The notes beneath the pieces are model-generated. The model had not been told where the DNA came from, did no database searches, and saw only the letters and a list, made by a program, of their open reading frames with translations. Shown in pieces: positions 52,937 to 62,309 of a DNA stretch of 64,000 nucleotides (its first letter is position 1; every line of letters begins with the position of its first letter). A program made the translations under genes and the position numbers. This stretch comes from Burkholderia ambifaria AMMD (lineage in GTDB: Bacteria > Pseudomonadota > Gammaproteobacteria > Burkholderiales > Burkholderiaceae). The DNA lies in NCBI RefSeq assembly GCF_000203915.1, contig NC_008392.1, positions 124,001 through 188,000 on the forward strand, given 5' to 3'.

Positions 52937-53773
52937 TTACGCCTGCACGAAAGCCAGCAGGTCGGCGTTGAGCACATCCGCGTTGATCGTCAGCATCCCG
53001 TGCGAGTAGCCCGGATAGGTTTTCAGCGAGCCATTCTTCAGCAGCTTGATCGACTTCAGCGCGGCATCCGCGATCGGCACGATCTGGTCGTCCTCGCCGT
53101 GCAGCACGAGCGTCGGCACGGTGATCGCCTTCAGGTCCTCGGTCTGGTCCGTTTCCGAGAAGGCCTTGATCCCGTCGTAGTGCGCCTTCGCGCTGCCGAT
53201 CATGCCCTGGCGCCACCAGTTCTGGATCACGCCCTGGTGCACCGTCGCGCCGGGCCGGTTGAAGCCGTAGAACGGGCCGCTCGGCACATCGACGAAGAAC
53301 TGCGCGCGATTGTCGGCGAGCGCCTTGCGGAAGCCGTCGAATACCTCGAGCGGCAGGCCTTCCGGGTTCGCGTCCGTCTTCAGCATCAGCGGCGGCACCG
53401 CGCTGACCAGCACCGCCTTCGCGACGCGGCCGGCCGGCTCGCCGTGCCGGGCCACGTAGCGCGCGACTTCGCCGCCGCCGGTCGAGTGACCGATGTGCAC
53501 CGCGTTGCGCAGGTCGAGCGCCTCGGCCACCGCGAACGCATCCGCCGCGTAGTGATCCATGTCATGACCGTCGGACACCTGCGCCGAGCGGCCGTGCCCG
53601 CGGCGGTCGTGCGCGATCACGCGATAGCCTTTCTGGACGAAGAACAGCATCTGGGCGTCCCAATCGTCGGACGACAGCGGCCAGCCATGGTGGAACACGA
53701 TCGGCTGTGCATCCTTCGCGCCCCAGTCCTTGTAGAAGATCTCGACGTTGTCCTTCGTGGTGATGTAAGGCAT
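52937..53773 (-). CDS. Alpha/beta hydrolase, cofactor-free haloperoxidase-like
   Basis: Enzyme of 278 aa close to the non-haem chloroperoxidase group, which are esterases able to make peracids. The nucleophile is Ser97 in HIGHSTGGGEVARYVARHG. The acid lies in VLHGEDDQIVP and the histidine in YPGYSHGM near the C-terminus. The N-terminus MPYITTKDNVEIFYKDWG is typical, so 53773 is the start despite a frame open to 54001. No signal peptide is present. The physiological substrate is unknown. Confidence 0.9.
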   Translation of the reverse strand: MPYITTKDNVEIFYKDWGAKDAQPIVFHHGWPLSSDDWDAQMLFFVQKGYRVIAHDRRGHGRSAQVSDGHDMDHYAADAFAVAEALDLRNAVHIGHSTGGGEVARYVARHGEPAGRVAKAVLVSAVPPLMLKTDANPEGLPLEVFDGFRKALADNRAQFFVDVPSGPFYGFNRPGATVHQGVIQNWWRQGMIGSAKAHYDGIKAFSETDQTEDLKAITVPTLVLHGEDDQIVPIADAALKSIKLLKNGSLKTYPGYSHGMLTINADVLNADLLAFVQA

Positions 53774-54018
53774 GGCTGCAGGCTCCTTTGGGGTAGATGA
53801 ACGCGTGCCGGCCGGGCACCCGGGCGGGTGTCGGCACGAACCGCGGCGCGGCGGCACACCGCGCCGATCGATGCGGCACTTAGGCGTTGTAACGGAAAAC
53901 CGCGACCCTGTCATGAAACGAACTGAATCCGGCATGAACGAGGCCCGGCGCACGGCCGCGCCGTATGGCAATATCGCGTCGGATCCGCCGTGCAGCCCCA
54001 CTCACTTCAGGGACATTC

Positions 54019-54393
54019 ATGTTCGATCACGTCAAATTCGGTGTCAGCGACTACGCAGCCAGCAAGGCGTTCTTTCTCCACGCACTCGAACCGCTCGGCG
54101 TGGCGGTCCTCGACGAAGGCGTGCCGACCTACGGCGTCGAACTCGGCGTGCCGGGCAAGCCGACGCTGTGCCTGTTCCAGACCGACGAGAAGCCGGCCCA
54201 TCTTCACCTCGCCTTCGCGGCCGACACGCGCGCGCAGGTCGACGCGTTCCACCGTGCGGCGCTGGCGGCCGGCGGCAAGGACAACGGCGCACCCGGGCTG
54301 CGCCCGCAGTATCACGCGAACTACTATGCGGCGTTCGTCATCGGTCCGGACGGGCACAACATCGAAGCCGTTTGCTCGCGGCCCGAAGCCTGA
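54019..54393 (+). CDS. VOC (glyoxalase/bleomycin resistance) family protein
   Basis: Metal-binding-fold protein of 124 aa made of paired beta-alpha-beta3 units. It begins MFDHVKFGVSDYAASKAFF and ends YYAAFVIGPDGHNIEAVC, the standard opening and closing of lyase-type VOC proteins. Candidate metal ligands include His4 and the Glu near the C-terminus. The ATG at 54019 lies just after GGGACATTC and starts on the conserved first strand. The substrate is unknown. Confidence 0.85.
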   Translation: MFDHVKFGVSDYAASKAFFLHALEPLGVAVLDEGVPTYGVELGVPGKPTLCLFQTDEKPAHLHLAFAADTRAQVDAFHRAALAAGGKDNGAPGLRPQYHANYYAAFVIGPDGHNIEAVCSRPEA

Positions 54394-54473
54394 TCGTTCG
54401 CTCGGCCCACGATGCACTGCATCCGTGCGTCACGCAGCCGAGCGCGGATGCGTGACACGCGAGCCATTGCGCG

Positions 54474-55307
54474 TCAACCGTCCGTCGACACGGTCACCGC
54501 CTCCCACGCGCGCATCTCGTCTTCCAGCGCTGACCATTTGGCGCGCACGAGCCGCAGCGCATCGCTGCCGAGCAGCAGATGGGCCGGCGGACGGTCCGCC
54601 GCAATGACCGCGAGCATCGCGCGCGCGGCCTTGGCGGGATCGCCCAATTGCCGGCCGCTTTTTTCCTCGCGCGCCTGGCGGATCGGATCGAAGATCGCGT
54701 CGTAATCGGCGATCGAGCGCGGCGTGCGCGTCATCGAACGGCCGGCCCAGTCGGTGCGGAACGAGCCCGGCGCGACGGCGGTCACCGCGATGCCGAACGG
54801 CGCGAGCTCCTGGCCGAGCGTTTCCGAAATCCCTTCCAGCGCGAACTTGCTGCCGCAGTAATACGCGATGCCCGGCATCGTGATGTGGCCGCCCATCGAC
54901 GTGATGTTCAGAATGCGGCCGCGCCGGCGCTCACGCATGAACGGCACGACGGCCTTCATCATTGCGACGGCGCCGAACACGTTCACGTCGAACTGCCGGC
55001 GCATCTCCGACAGCGGCGACTCCTCCAGGATGCCTTCGTGCCCGTAGCCGGCGTTGTTCACCAGCACGTCGATGGGGCCGACGCTCGCCTCGATGTCGGC
55101 GACGACGCCGTCGATGCGCTCGAAGTCGGTCACGTCGAGCACGCGCCCGATCGCCGCATGCGCGGACAGCGCTTCGAACGCCTGCCTCGCCGCTTCACTT
55201 CTGACGGTGCCGACCACCGTATGACCCGCGGCCAGCGCTTCCTGCGCGAGCGCGCGGCCGAAGCCGCTGCTGACGCCGGTGATGAGCATGAGGTTGCCGG
55301 ATGCCAT
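54474..55307 (-). CDS. Short-chain dehydrogenase/reductase
   Basis: NAD(P)-dependent oxidoreductase of 277 aa. The cofactor loop is ITGVSSGFG, the structural NAG motif is VNNAGYGHEG, and the catalytic Tyr and Lys are in YYCGSKFALEG, with the serine in ITSMGGH. The start at 55307 follows GGGAGAAGC. It is divergent from an AraC regulator gene with 94 bp between the starts, so the regulator probably controls it. The substrate is not predictable, but proteins of this type often act on small carbonyls. Confidence 0.9.
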   Translation of the reverse strand: MASGNLMLITGVSSGFGRALAQEALAAGHTVVGTVRSEAARQAFEALSAHAAIGRVLDVTDFERIDGVVADIEASVGPIDVLVNNAGYGHEGILEESPLSEMRRQFDVNVFGAVAMMKAVVPFMRERRRGRILNITSMGGHITMPGIAYYCGSKFALEGISETLGQELAPFGIAVTAVAPGSFRTDWAGRSMTRTPRSIADYDAIFDPIRQAREEKSGRQLGDPAKAARAMLAVIAADRPPAHLLLGSDALRLVRAKWSALEDEMRAWEAVTVSTDG

Positions 55308-55401
55308 ATGTGCTTCTCCCAAATGTCGATCGAAGCATGCATACTAGTCTGACGATCTACGTCGAATAAGCCCGATTCTGCTGATTTTCTTGCACAAAAC
55401 T

Positions 55402-56373
55402 ATGAGCGCCGCGCCCTCCTCGCCCCGATCGCCGTCGCTGCCCGCGCGCGGCCGCCAACGCCTGATCGCGTTGCTGCACGCGTTGGCGCCCGACGAAGGC
55501 TACAACCTGACCGCGCTGCCGAGCGTGCGCATCCTGCGCTCGAACCGCGCGCTGTCGCGCACGCCGGTGTTGTACGACCCGGGCATCGTGATCGTGTGCC
55601 AGGGCCACAAGCGCGGCTATTTCGGCGGCGAACGCTATCTGTACGACGAGGATCACTATCTGGCGGTGTCGGTGCCCGTGCCGTTCAGCATGGAAACCGA
55701 CGCGACGGCGGAGCACCCGCTGCTCGCGCTGTATCTGCACCTCGATTTCCCGATGGCCGCCGAACTGGCCGCGCAGATCGACCGCGCGGGGACCCCGGAG
55801 CCCGTGCAGGCGCCGAAGAGCATGATGTCGACGCCGATGGACGAAGCGATGCAGGCGAGCGTGCTGCGTTTCGTCGAGGCGATGCATCGGCCGCTCGAAG
55901 CAGCGGTGCTCGGGCCGGGACTACTGCGCGAGCTGTATTTCCGCGTGCTCACCGGCGCGCAGGGCAGCGCGATGAGAAACGCGCTGGCGATGCGCGGCCA
56001 GTTCGGCCGGATCGGCCGTGCACTGCGCGTGATCCACGCCGACTACGCGCAGGCGCTCGACGTGTCGCGACTGGCCGGTGAGGCCGGGATGAGCGTGCCG
56101 AGCTTCCATAGCCACTTCAAGGCGATCACGCAGGTGTCGCCGATGCAGTATTTGAAGTCGACGCGACTGCATCAGGCACGCCTCTTGATGGTGCGCCAGG
56201 ACCTGACCGCGGAGGCGGCCGGTTATGCGGTCGGCTATACGAGCCCGTCGCAGTTCAGCCGGGAATTCAAGCGGCTGTTCGGGCTCACGCCCGCGCAGGA
56301 GACGAAGCGCATGCGCGCGCAGTTCGCGATTCCGGCGGCGTTCGACGATGCGGTGTATGTGTCGTCGCATTGA
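55402..56373 (+). CDS. AraC-family transcriptional regulator (AraC_N type)
   Basis: Regulator of 323 aa. The N-terminal domain (about 30-185) has the AraC_N pattern (TPVLYDPGIVIVCQGHKRGY, then YDEDHYLAVSVPVPF). The double HTH (about 205-305) contains SRLAGEAGMSVPSFHSHFKA and SPMQYLKSTRLHQARLLM, and ends GYTSPSQFSREFKRLFGLTP. The ATG at 55402 is preferred over an in-frame TTG at 55390. Regulators of this subgroup commonly activate a divergent oxidoreductase gene, which fits the SDR at 54474-55307. Confidence 0.9.
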   Translation: MSAAPSSPRSPSLPARGRQRLIALLHALAPDEGYNLTALPSVRILRSNRALSRTPVLYDPGIVIVCQGHKRGYFGGERYLYDEDHYLAVSVPVPFSMETDATAEHPLLALYLHLDFPMAAELAAQIDRAGTPEPVQAPKSMMSTPMDEAMQASVLRFVEAMHRPLEAAVLGPGLLRELYFRVLTGAQGSAMRNALAMRGQFGRIGRALRVIHADYAQALDVSRLAGEAGMSVPSFHSHFKAITQVSPMQYLKSTRLHQARLLMVRQDLTAEAAGYAVGYTSPSQFSREFKRLFGLTPAQETKRMRAQFAIPAAFDDAVYVSSH

Positions 56374-56403
56374 CGTGCCGCATCCCGCCGCGCGTCAACG
56401 CGA

Positions 56404-57576
56404 TCATCGCGCGCCCACCTTCCACACCGTCACCTCGTGCAGCGTCTGCCCCGGCTTGAGCACGGTCGTCGGGAAGGTCGGATGGTTCGGCGAATCGGGG
56501 AAGTGCTCGGCTTCCAGCGCGAACGCGTCGGTCTGCCGGTAAGCCCGCCCGCCCTTGCCCGCAACGCTGCCTTTCAACCCGTTGGCCGTATAGAACTGCA
56601 GCCCCGGCTGCGTCGTGTACACCTCGAGAAACCGCCCGGACGCCGGATCGTACGCGCGCGCGGCAAACGCCGGGGCCGACTGGCCGCCCTGGTCGAGCAC
56701 CCAGTTCTGGTCGTAGCCATGCGCGACGACGAGTTGCGCATCGTTGTCACGCAGATGCGCGCCGATCGGCGTCAACTGGCGCAGGTCCATCGGCGTGCCC
56801 GCCACGCTCGCGAGTTGCCCGGTCGGGATCGACGTGGCGTCGGTCGGCGTGAAACGCGACGCGGCAATCTCGATCAACTGCCGCTCGACGCTGCCGCCAT
56901 CCTGCCCGGCCAGGTTGAAATAGCTGTGGTTGGTCAGGTTGACGACCGTGGTCTGGTCCGTCGTCGCGCGGTAGTCGATGCGGACCAGGTTGTCGCGCGT
57001 CAGCGTGTAGGTCACGTCCGTCGTCAACGTGCCGGGGAAGCCGTTCTCGCCGTCAGGGCTCACGTAACGCAGCGTCACGCTCGCGCCGTTGCCGTCGCTG
57101 TGCGTGCCCGTCACCGTCCACACCTTCGCGTCGAAACTGTCGGGGCCGCCATGCAGCGTGTTCGGCGGGTCGTTGACCGGCAGCGTCCACGTCTTGCCGC
57201 CGAGCGTGAAGCGCCCGCGTGCAATGCGGTTCGCATAACGGCCGATCAACGCGCCGAAATGGATGTTGCCGTTGTGCGCTTCGTAGTCGCGCAGCGAATC
57301 GAAGCCGAGCACGATGTCGGCGACCTTGCCGGTGCGGTCGGGCACCTCGAGCGTGGTCACGATGCCGCCGTACGTGATGAGTTTCAGCGTCACGCCGCGC
57401 GCGTTGGCCAGCGTGTACTGGCTCACCGCCTGCCCCGCGGCGGTCGTGCCGTAGTCCGCGCGGCCGAGGGTGACGTCAGGCGCCGTCGATGCGGCGGTTG
57501 CGTATGGCCCGAACGTTGCGAATGCACAGATCGCGAGTAGCGAGTGGAGCGGGTGGAGCGGCCAAAGTCGTTTCAT
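56404..57576 (-). CDS. galM: Aldose 1-epimerase with signal peptide
   Basis: Mutarotase of 390 aa that interconverts alpha and beta anomers of aldoses. GalM motifs are complete: FGALIGRYANRIARGRFTL, NTLHGGPDSFDAKVW, NLTNHSYFNLAG (catalytic His) and the C-terminal ALEAEHFPDSPNHPTFP (catalytic Glu). An N-terminal signal peptide (LHSLLAICAFATFGPYATAA) indicates periplasmic location, unlike cytoplasmic E. coli GalM. The ATG at 57576 follows GGAGGCATTCC. Its orientation and the neighbouring transporter do not prove a shared operon. Confidence 0.93.
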   Translation of the reverse strand: MKRLWPLHPLHSLLAICAFATFGPYATAASTAPDVTLGRADYGTTAAGQAVSQYTLANARGVTLKLITYGGIVTTLEVPDRTGKVADIVLGFDSLRDYEAHNGNIHFGALIGRYANRIARGRFTLGGKTWTLPVNDPPNTLHGGPDSFDAKVWTVTGTHSDGNGASVTLRYVSPDGENGFPGTLTTDVTYTLTRDNLVRIDYRATTDQTTVVNLTNHSYFNLAGQDGGSVERQLIEIAASRFTPTDATSIPTGQLASVAGTPMDLRQLTPIGAHLRDNDAQLVVAHGYDQNWVLDQGGQSAPAFAARAYDPASGRFLEVYTTQPGLQFYTANGLKGSVAGKGGRAYRQTDAFALEAEHFPDSPNHPTFPTTVLKPGQTLHEVTVWKVGAR

Positions 57577-57754
57577 GGAATGCCTCCGAAGCGGGTTTTT
57601 CGCGTGGGGCAAATTGTATGCCCGTGCGGCGCCCGGAGATAGGCCGACCGACGCGCTCGGGGAATGCCGCCGGCCATCGCGCATGAACACATTGGACGAC
57701 GGTCGACCCGCGCCGGTTCACGTCAACGCAGGTCCCGATCTTCGTGCGGCCCGG

Positions 57755-59083
57755 TCACGGCTTCGAAATGGCCGCCTCGATCCCGGATGACGACCTTGCG
57801 GGGCGCAACGCGAAGCCCGCCAACGCGCCGACGATGCACAGCGCGCCCACATAAAACTCCGCCGCGTGCGGGTTCGACTTCAGCATCACGGACACGAACA
57901 CCGGCGTCAGGCCGCCGAACAGCGCATACGCGACGTTATACGAGAACGAGATCCCTGAAAAACGCACGACCGGCGGAAATGCGTTGACCATGGCGACCGG
58001 GATCGCCGCCACCGCGCCGACGAAGAAACCGGATACCGCGTAGAGCGGCAGCAGCAATGACGGATCGACGGCGAGCTGCCGGAGCATGAAAAAATACGAT
58101 GCGCCGAGCAGCAGGCAGCCGCAGAAGATCGTGCGGGCGGTGCCGATGCGTCCGGCCACCGCACCGGCGACGATACATCCGATCGTCAGGCAGAGCGTCG
58201 CGGCCGAATTGGCCTGCAGCGCGAGCGCCGGCTCGATATGAAAGCGCTTGGCGACGAGCGTCGGCGTCATCAGGATCACGACGACGATCGCGGCGGTCAG
58301 CGTCCACGTGAGCATCATCGACACCAGCACGGCCCTGCCGTGATCGCGCAGCACCGCCTTCAACGGCACTTCGCGGGTCAGCGCCCGGCTGCGCTTCATG
58401 TCGATGAACACGGGCGTTTCATGGAGCCAGCGTCGCAGAAATGCGGACAGGATTCCGAACAATCCGCCGACCACGAAAGGAATCCGCCATGCATACGCGC
58501 CGATGGCGGCATGCGAGTAGTGCTGGTTGATCCCCGCCGCGATCAGCGAGCCGAGCAGGATGCCGAGCGTGAGGCCGCCCGTCAGCAGGCCGCACGCATA
58601 GCCGACATGGCGCGGCGGCACGTGCTCGGACACGAACACCCACGCGCCGGGCACTTCGCCGCCCACGGCCGCGCCTTGCAACACACGGCACAGCAGGAGC
58701 AGCACGGGCGCGGCGACCCCGATCGATGCGTAAGTCGGCAGCAACCCCATCATCAACGTCGGCAGCGCCATCAGCATCACGCTCATCGTGAACATGCGCT
58801 TGCGGCCGACGAGATCGCCGAAATGCGCCATGATCACGCCGCCGAGGGGGCGCGCGAGATAGCCGGCCGCGAACACCCCGAACGTCTGCACCTGGCGCAG
58901 CCAGTCGGGAATCGACTGCGGGAAGAACAATTGACCGATGACCGTCGCGAAAAACACGTAAATCACGAAGTCGTAAAACTCTAGTGCGCCGCCCAGCGCG
59001 GCAAGCACCAGCGTTCGGTGGTCGCTGCCTGTCAGCGGACGGGGCGGCGCAAGCGGAATCTGAGACGCGTTCAATGAATTCAT
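57755..59083 (-). CDS. MFS transporter, metabolite:H+ symporter type
   Basis: Twelve-helix transporter of 442 aa in the metabolite:H+ symporter (ProP/ShiA/KgtP-like) group. It opens with the family pattern VLAALGGALEFYDFVIYVFF. The loop 2-3 motif is GDLVGRKRMFTMSVMLMA, and LLLLCRVLQGAAVGGEVPGA marks helix 4. The C-terminal half has SFSYNVAYALFGGLTPV. Substrate is probably a carboxylate or osmolyte, not resolvable here. The start at 59083 is supported by the conserved N-terminus. The frame upstream to 59242 runs through a repeated sequence and is rejected. Confidence 0.9.
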   Translation of the reverse strand: MNSLNASQIPLAPPRPLTGSDHRTLVLAALGGALEFYDFVIYVFFATVIGQLFFPQSIPDWLRQVQTFGVFAAGYLARPLGGVIMAHFGDLVGRKRMFTMSVMLMALPTLMMGLLPTYASIGVAAPVLLLLCRVLQGAAVGGEVPGAWVFVSEHVPPRHVGYACGLLTGGLTLGILLGSLIAAGINQHYSHAAIGAYAWRIPFVVGGLFGILSAFLRRWLHETPVFIDMKRSRALTREVPLKAVLRDHGRAVLVSMMLTWTLTAAIVVVILMTPTLVAKRFHIEPALALQANSAATLCLTIGCIVAGAVAGRIGTARTIFCGCLLLGASYFFMLRQLAVDPSLLLPLYAVSGFFVGAVAAIPVAMVNAFPPVVRFSGISFSYNVAYALFGGLTPVFVSVMLKSNPHAAEFYVGALCIVGALAGFALRPARSSSGIEAAISKP

Positions 59084-59184
59084 TCCTGGAAGAGGTTGGG
59101 TTTCCGATCGGCATGCCGATCCGATGACGTGCCACCTCACGAGAACACGCGACGCGTTCGCGTCATTCCGTCGCGCATCCGATT

Positions 59185-59235
59185 TATCGGCGTCACGAAG
59201 GTGCCGGGAATAAACCGACGGTCTCGCGTGTTTGA
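59185..59235. repeat. Direct repeat, copy 1 (51 bp)
   Basis: This 51-bp stretch is repeated at 60407-60457 with 48 identities. It contains the sequence GTGCCGGGAATAAACCGACG. It lies in the gap between the divergent MFS and ketopantoate reductase-like genes. Confidence 0.85.
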
Positions 59236-59318
59236 CGTGCATGGACGGGCCGACGTGCCTGTTTCACCCATGCGGCTTGTTCGCGCATGCCATGTTCATT
59301 GATTCCCTCGGAGACATC

Positions 59319-60224
59319 ATGCGGTTTGCAGTGCTCGGCGCCGGCGCGGTCGGCTGCTACTTCGGCGGCATGCTGGCGCTGCACGGCCACGAGGTCGGGT
59401 TCATTGGCCGTCCGCTGCATGTCGATGCGATCCGCGACCACGGCTTGCGCATTCAGACGCGCACATTCGACACGCGCGTGTCCGCCCATGCGTCGACCGA
59501 CATCGCCGCCGCCGGCTCGGCCGACGTGGTCTTCATCTGCGTGAAAGCGGGCGATACCGCCGAGGCCGCGCGCGGGTTGCGTCATGTGCTGGCGCCGGAC
59601 GCCATCGTGGTCAGCCTGCAAAATGGCGTCGACAACGCGGCGCTGTTGCGGGCGGAGATCGCGCAGCCGGTCATTTGCGCGGCCGTCTACGTGGCGAGCG
59701 AGATGGCCGGCCCCGGGCATTTGCTCCACCATGGCCGCGGCGATCTCGCGATCGAAGCGTCGCCGTGCAGCGAACGGCTCGCACAGGTACTGCGCGCAGC
59801 GGACATTCCCACCCGGATCGCCGACGACGTGCGCGCGGTACTCTGGCGCAAGTTCATGCTCAACTGCGCATACAACGCGATTTCCGCGATCGTGCACCTG
59901 CCGCTGGGCGAGATGCCGCATCGCGATGCGTTGCGCGAAACGATGTGCGCGATCGTCGCCGAATGCATCGCCGTCGCCGCGGCCGAAGGCGTGCATGTCG
60001 ACGACGAGCCGGCCGATATCGTCGCGCACATCGAAGCGACGATTCCCCCGGGCCAGTATTCGTCGACAGCGCAGGATCTGGCGCGCGGCAAACCCGGCGA
60101 AATCGACCATCTGAACGGCGCGGTCGTTCGGCGCGGTCTGGCCGCACGCATCGGCACGCCGGTCAATCGGACACTCCATCTGCTCGTGAAGATGCTGGAA
60201 GCCAAGGCCGCGGCGCGCTCGTGA
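59319..60224 (+). CDS. Ketopantoate reductase-like (ApbA/PanE) oxidoreductase
   Basis: NADPH-dependent 2-dehydropantoate 2-reductase family protein of 301 aa. It has an N-terminal Rossmann motif (FAVLGAGAVGCYFGGMLA), then VVFICVKAGDT and VVSLQNGVDNAALL, and a C-terminal helical domain with the catalytic lysine in LWRKFMLNCAYNAISAI. The ATG at 59319 follows CGGAGAC. Many genomes carry several such paralogues that act on other 2-oxo acids, so the panE name is withheld. The gene is flanked by 51-bp direct repeats. Confidence 0.88.
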   Translation: MRFAVLGAGAVGCYFGGMLALHGHEVGFIGRPLHVDAIRDHGLRIQTRTFDTRVSAHASTDIAAAGSADVVFICVKAGDTAEAARGLRHVLAPDAIVVSLQNGVDNAALLRAEIAQPVICAAVYVASEMAGPGHLLHHGRGDLAIEASPCSERLAQVLRAADIPTRIADDVRAVLWRKFMLNCAYNAISAIVHLPLGEMPHRDALRETMCAIVAECIAVAAAEGVHVDDEPADIVAHIEATIPPGQYSSTAQDLARGKPGEIDHLNGAVVRRGLAARIGTPVNRTLHLLVKMLEAKAAARS

Positions 60225-60644
60225 CGGGCGACGATCCCGCGCGGTCGACCGGGGCAGGCAGTCAGGTCGACCGCGACGGACGAACACATTCAGCATATCG
60301 CGAGCGATCGGATACACCGTCGCCTTCGCCAACAGTGCAGCCGCGTCGCCGAATCCGCCCGTGGTGGCGGCAGCGACGCCGGCGCCCGATGGCGACAGAA
60401 GCCATCTATCGGCGTCACCGCGGTGCCGGGAATAAACCGACGGTCTCGCGTGTTTGATGCAGGCCTCGCGAGCCGGCGTGCTATCAGGGATGCCAGCCAG
60501 GTCATCGCGAAACTTCAGCCCCACGCGCGGCAAATGGCCGCCAGCCTCAACCGGCTGCTCACGCCGACGCCTGACGGCCCCCGCGAACCGTGACGCACCG
60601 GCATGCCGGCCGCGATGCGCGCACGGTGTCGCCGTCGCGAACGC
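60225..60644. other. Gap after the ketopantoate reductase-like gene
   Basis: 420 bp between two converging genes, carrying copy 2 of the direct repeat. A minus-strand frame here reads GDAAALLAKATVYPIARDML, which looks somewhat gene-like but matches nothing I know. Otherwise no feature is recognised. Confidence 0.45.
60407..60457. repeat. Direct repeat, copy 2 (51 bp)
   Basis: Second copy of the repeat at 59185-59235, in the same orientation, with three adjacent-region mismatches. The copies begin 1222 bp apart and bracket the ketopantoate reductase-like gene. Confidence 0.85.
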
Positions 60645-61562
60645 TCAGCTCGCCATCGCCGGGCCGGCCTGCTGCAGCTCACCGAGCACTTCTTCGATGC
60701 CGTTGTCGGCGATCCGCTTGCCGATCGCGCCGAGATCGGTGTCGCCGGGCGCGGCGATCAGCGCATAGGTGACACTGGCACGGCGCCACGTCACGACCTC
60801 CATACTGCCGACCTGTTGTCGCGCGAGCGCCGTGTCGGGCCGCTCGTCCTTCATCACGCACAGCGCCACGGGCAAGCCTTTTTCGGGCAGATAGACGATC
60901 TGCACCAGCGGCTTGTGATTGAAATTCAGCCGCTGTATGCGCTTGAAGGTCAGCCCGACCGAGCGCAGGTCCGGAATGCGGATCCGCAGCCCGTCGTCGC
61001 GGCGAATGTTTTCAACCATATGCGCGGCGGCCGCCAGATTCGACGAATCGAAAGCAACGGTGTCGCGCGTATAGAGCCGCTGATAGTTCACGGCTGCCAT
61101 GATCCACGGGGATATCTGCGTCCGCGCGGTCATCAACGCGTCCCGCGGCGCGAAGTGCAGGACGGCGCCGCAGCAGAACGCGCCCGCGACGAACGCGGCC
61201 GCGAGCCACGGCATCATCGTGCGAACGCGCGAGCGAACCGGCGCGGAAGACGGCGCGTGCGCGTCGGGCCGCGACGCCGGCGCCGACGCATCCGCGCGAC
61301 GCGCGCCGCCAACCGCGGACGGCGCCGAAGGCCCGGCATACGCCCGCGCGATTTCCGCGACCTTGCTGATCAGGCTCTGCGGCAGCGGCGGCCATTCCTG
61401 GCGCTGGAACGCATACTGATAAGGCAACACCGATGCTTCGAACAGGGCAACCCGCCTGGCGATATCGGCCGACGTGTCGATCGCCCTGTCGACCTCCTCT
61501 CGCTCGTGCGACGTGAGTTCGCCATCCACGTATGCCATGAGCAGGATGTCGTCCATTTTCAT
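60645..61562 (-). CDS. Transmembrane anti-sigma factor
   Basis: Protein of 305 aa that would hold its cognate ECF sigma factor inactive at the membrane. The N-terminal cytoplasmic part (about 1-75) has the anti-sigma pattern LLMAYVDGELTSHEREEVDR. A Pro/Ala/Ser-rich linker and one membrane segment (MPWLAAAFVAGAFCCGAVL, about 116-134) lead to a periplasmic domain. No zinc-binding HxxxCxxC (ZAS) motif is seen. Its start overlaps the sigma gene stop by 4 nt, the usual coupling for such pairs. The inducing signal is unknown. Confidence 0.87.
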   Translation of the reverse strand: MKMDDILLMAYVDGELTSHEREEVDRAIDTSADIARRVALFEASVLPYQYAFQRQEWPPLPQSLISKVAEIARAYAGPSAPSAVGGARRADASAPASRPDAHAPSSAPVRSRVRTMMPWLAAAFVAGAFCCGAVLHFAPRDALMTARTQISPWIMAAVNYQRLYTRDTVAFDSSNLAAAAHMVENIRRDDGLRIRIPDLRSVGLTFKRIQRLNFNHKPLVQIVYLPEKGLPVALCVMKDERPDTALARQQVGSMEVVTWRRASVTYALIAAPGDTDLGAIGKRIADNGIEEVLGELQQAGPAMAS

Positions 61563-62107
61563 GCCCCCTGATCCTCACTCTTCGCTGCGCCCTTCATGGG
61601 TCGTTCCTTTCCATCGCTGAACAGGGCGCCGATCGTCTGACGGGCACGCGAAAGCCGGCTCATGATCGTCCCGATGGGTACGCCGAGCGCCTCGGCCGCT
61701 TCGCCATAGCTGAGCCCTTCCACCGCGACCAGCAACATCACCACGCGCTGCGCTTCGGGCAGACGCTGCACCGCCCTGACGATCTGCGCATCGAGCGCCT
61801 GCTGCTCCAGGGTCGGCGCGGTGGGATCGGCGATGGTTTCGAGCAGGTCGTCGTCCCAGTCCATGCCCGAGCGCCGACGCACGCTGCGTGCGCGGAGTTC
61901 GTTGAGCCAGGTGGATTGCACGATCGAGAACATCCAGCTGAGCGGCGCGGTTCCCGGTCGTAGCTGATGCGCGCGTTCGAGCGCACGGACGCACGCGCCC
62001 TGCACGAGATCCTCGGCGTCGTGCCGGTCGCCGGAGATTCGCAGCGCGAAACTCCAGAGACGCGGCAGCATCGCGGGGAGCATGGCGGACAGTTCGGCTG
62101 CGGTCAT
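61559..62107 (-). CDS. ECF-family RNA polymerase sigma factor
   Basis: Sigma-70-family factor of 182 aa. Region 2 is SFALRISGDRHDAEDLVQGA and the following core, with WMFSIVQSTWLNELRAR. Region 4 is the HTH in MLLVAVEGLSYGEAAEALGV and GTIMSRLSRARQTIGALF. It is followed immediately by its overlapping anti-sigma gene. Like other ECF factors it probably activates its own operon. The 202 bp upstream (62108-62309) do not show a promoter I can assign. Confidence 0.92.
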   Translation of the reverse strand: MTAAELSAMLPAMLPRLWSFALRISGDRHDAEDLVQGACVRALERAHQLRPGTAPLSWMFSIVQSTWLNELRARSVRRRSGMDWDDDLLETIADPTAPTLEQQALDAQIVRAVQRLPEAQRVVMLLVAVEGLSYGEAAEALGVPIGTIMSRLSRARQTIGALFSDGKERPMKGAAKSEDQGA

Positions 62108-62309
62108 CTACGTCGATCCTCCCGCGGTGCTACCAAGCCGACGTTGACGAACTGCAGTATCTGACGTGTATCCATGGGTTTAGGCGAAATTGAGCGGGCA
62201 ACACCCCTGCAGTGCACGTAAACAGCTGGACGGCGCAGATATTCCATCCGCCGTCGCGTATTACCCGAACTGCCGGATCACAGGTCCACGTGCCAGAGCG
62301 CGCGTTCGC

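Noticed and set aside
60290..60505. Minus-strand short open frame beside repeat copy 2
   Set aside because: It runs through the direct repeat, and the gene-like stretch in the neighbouring frame has no recognisable homology. Not enough to call a pseudogene.
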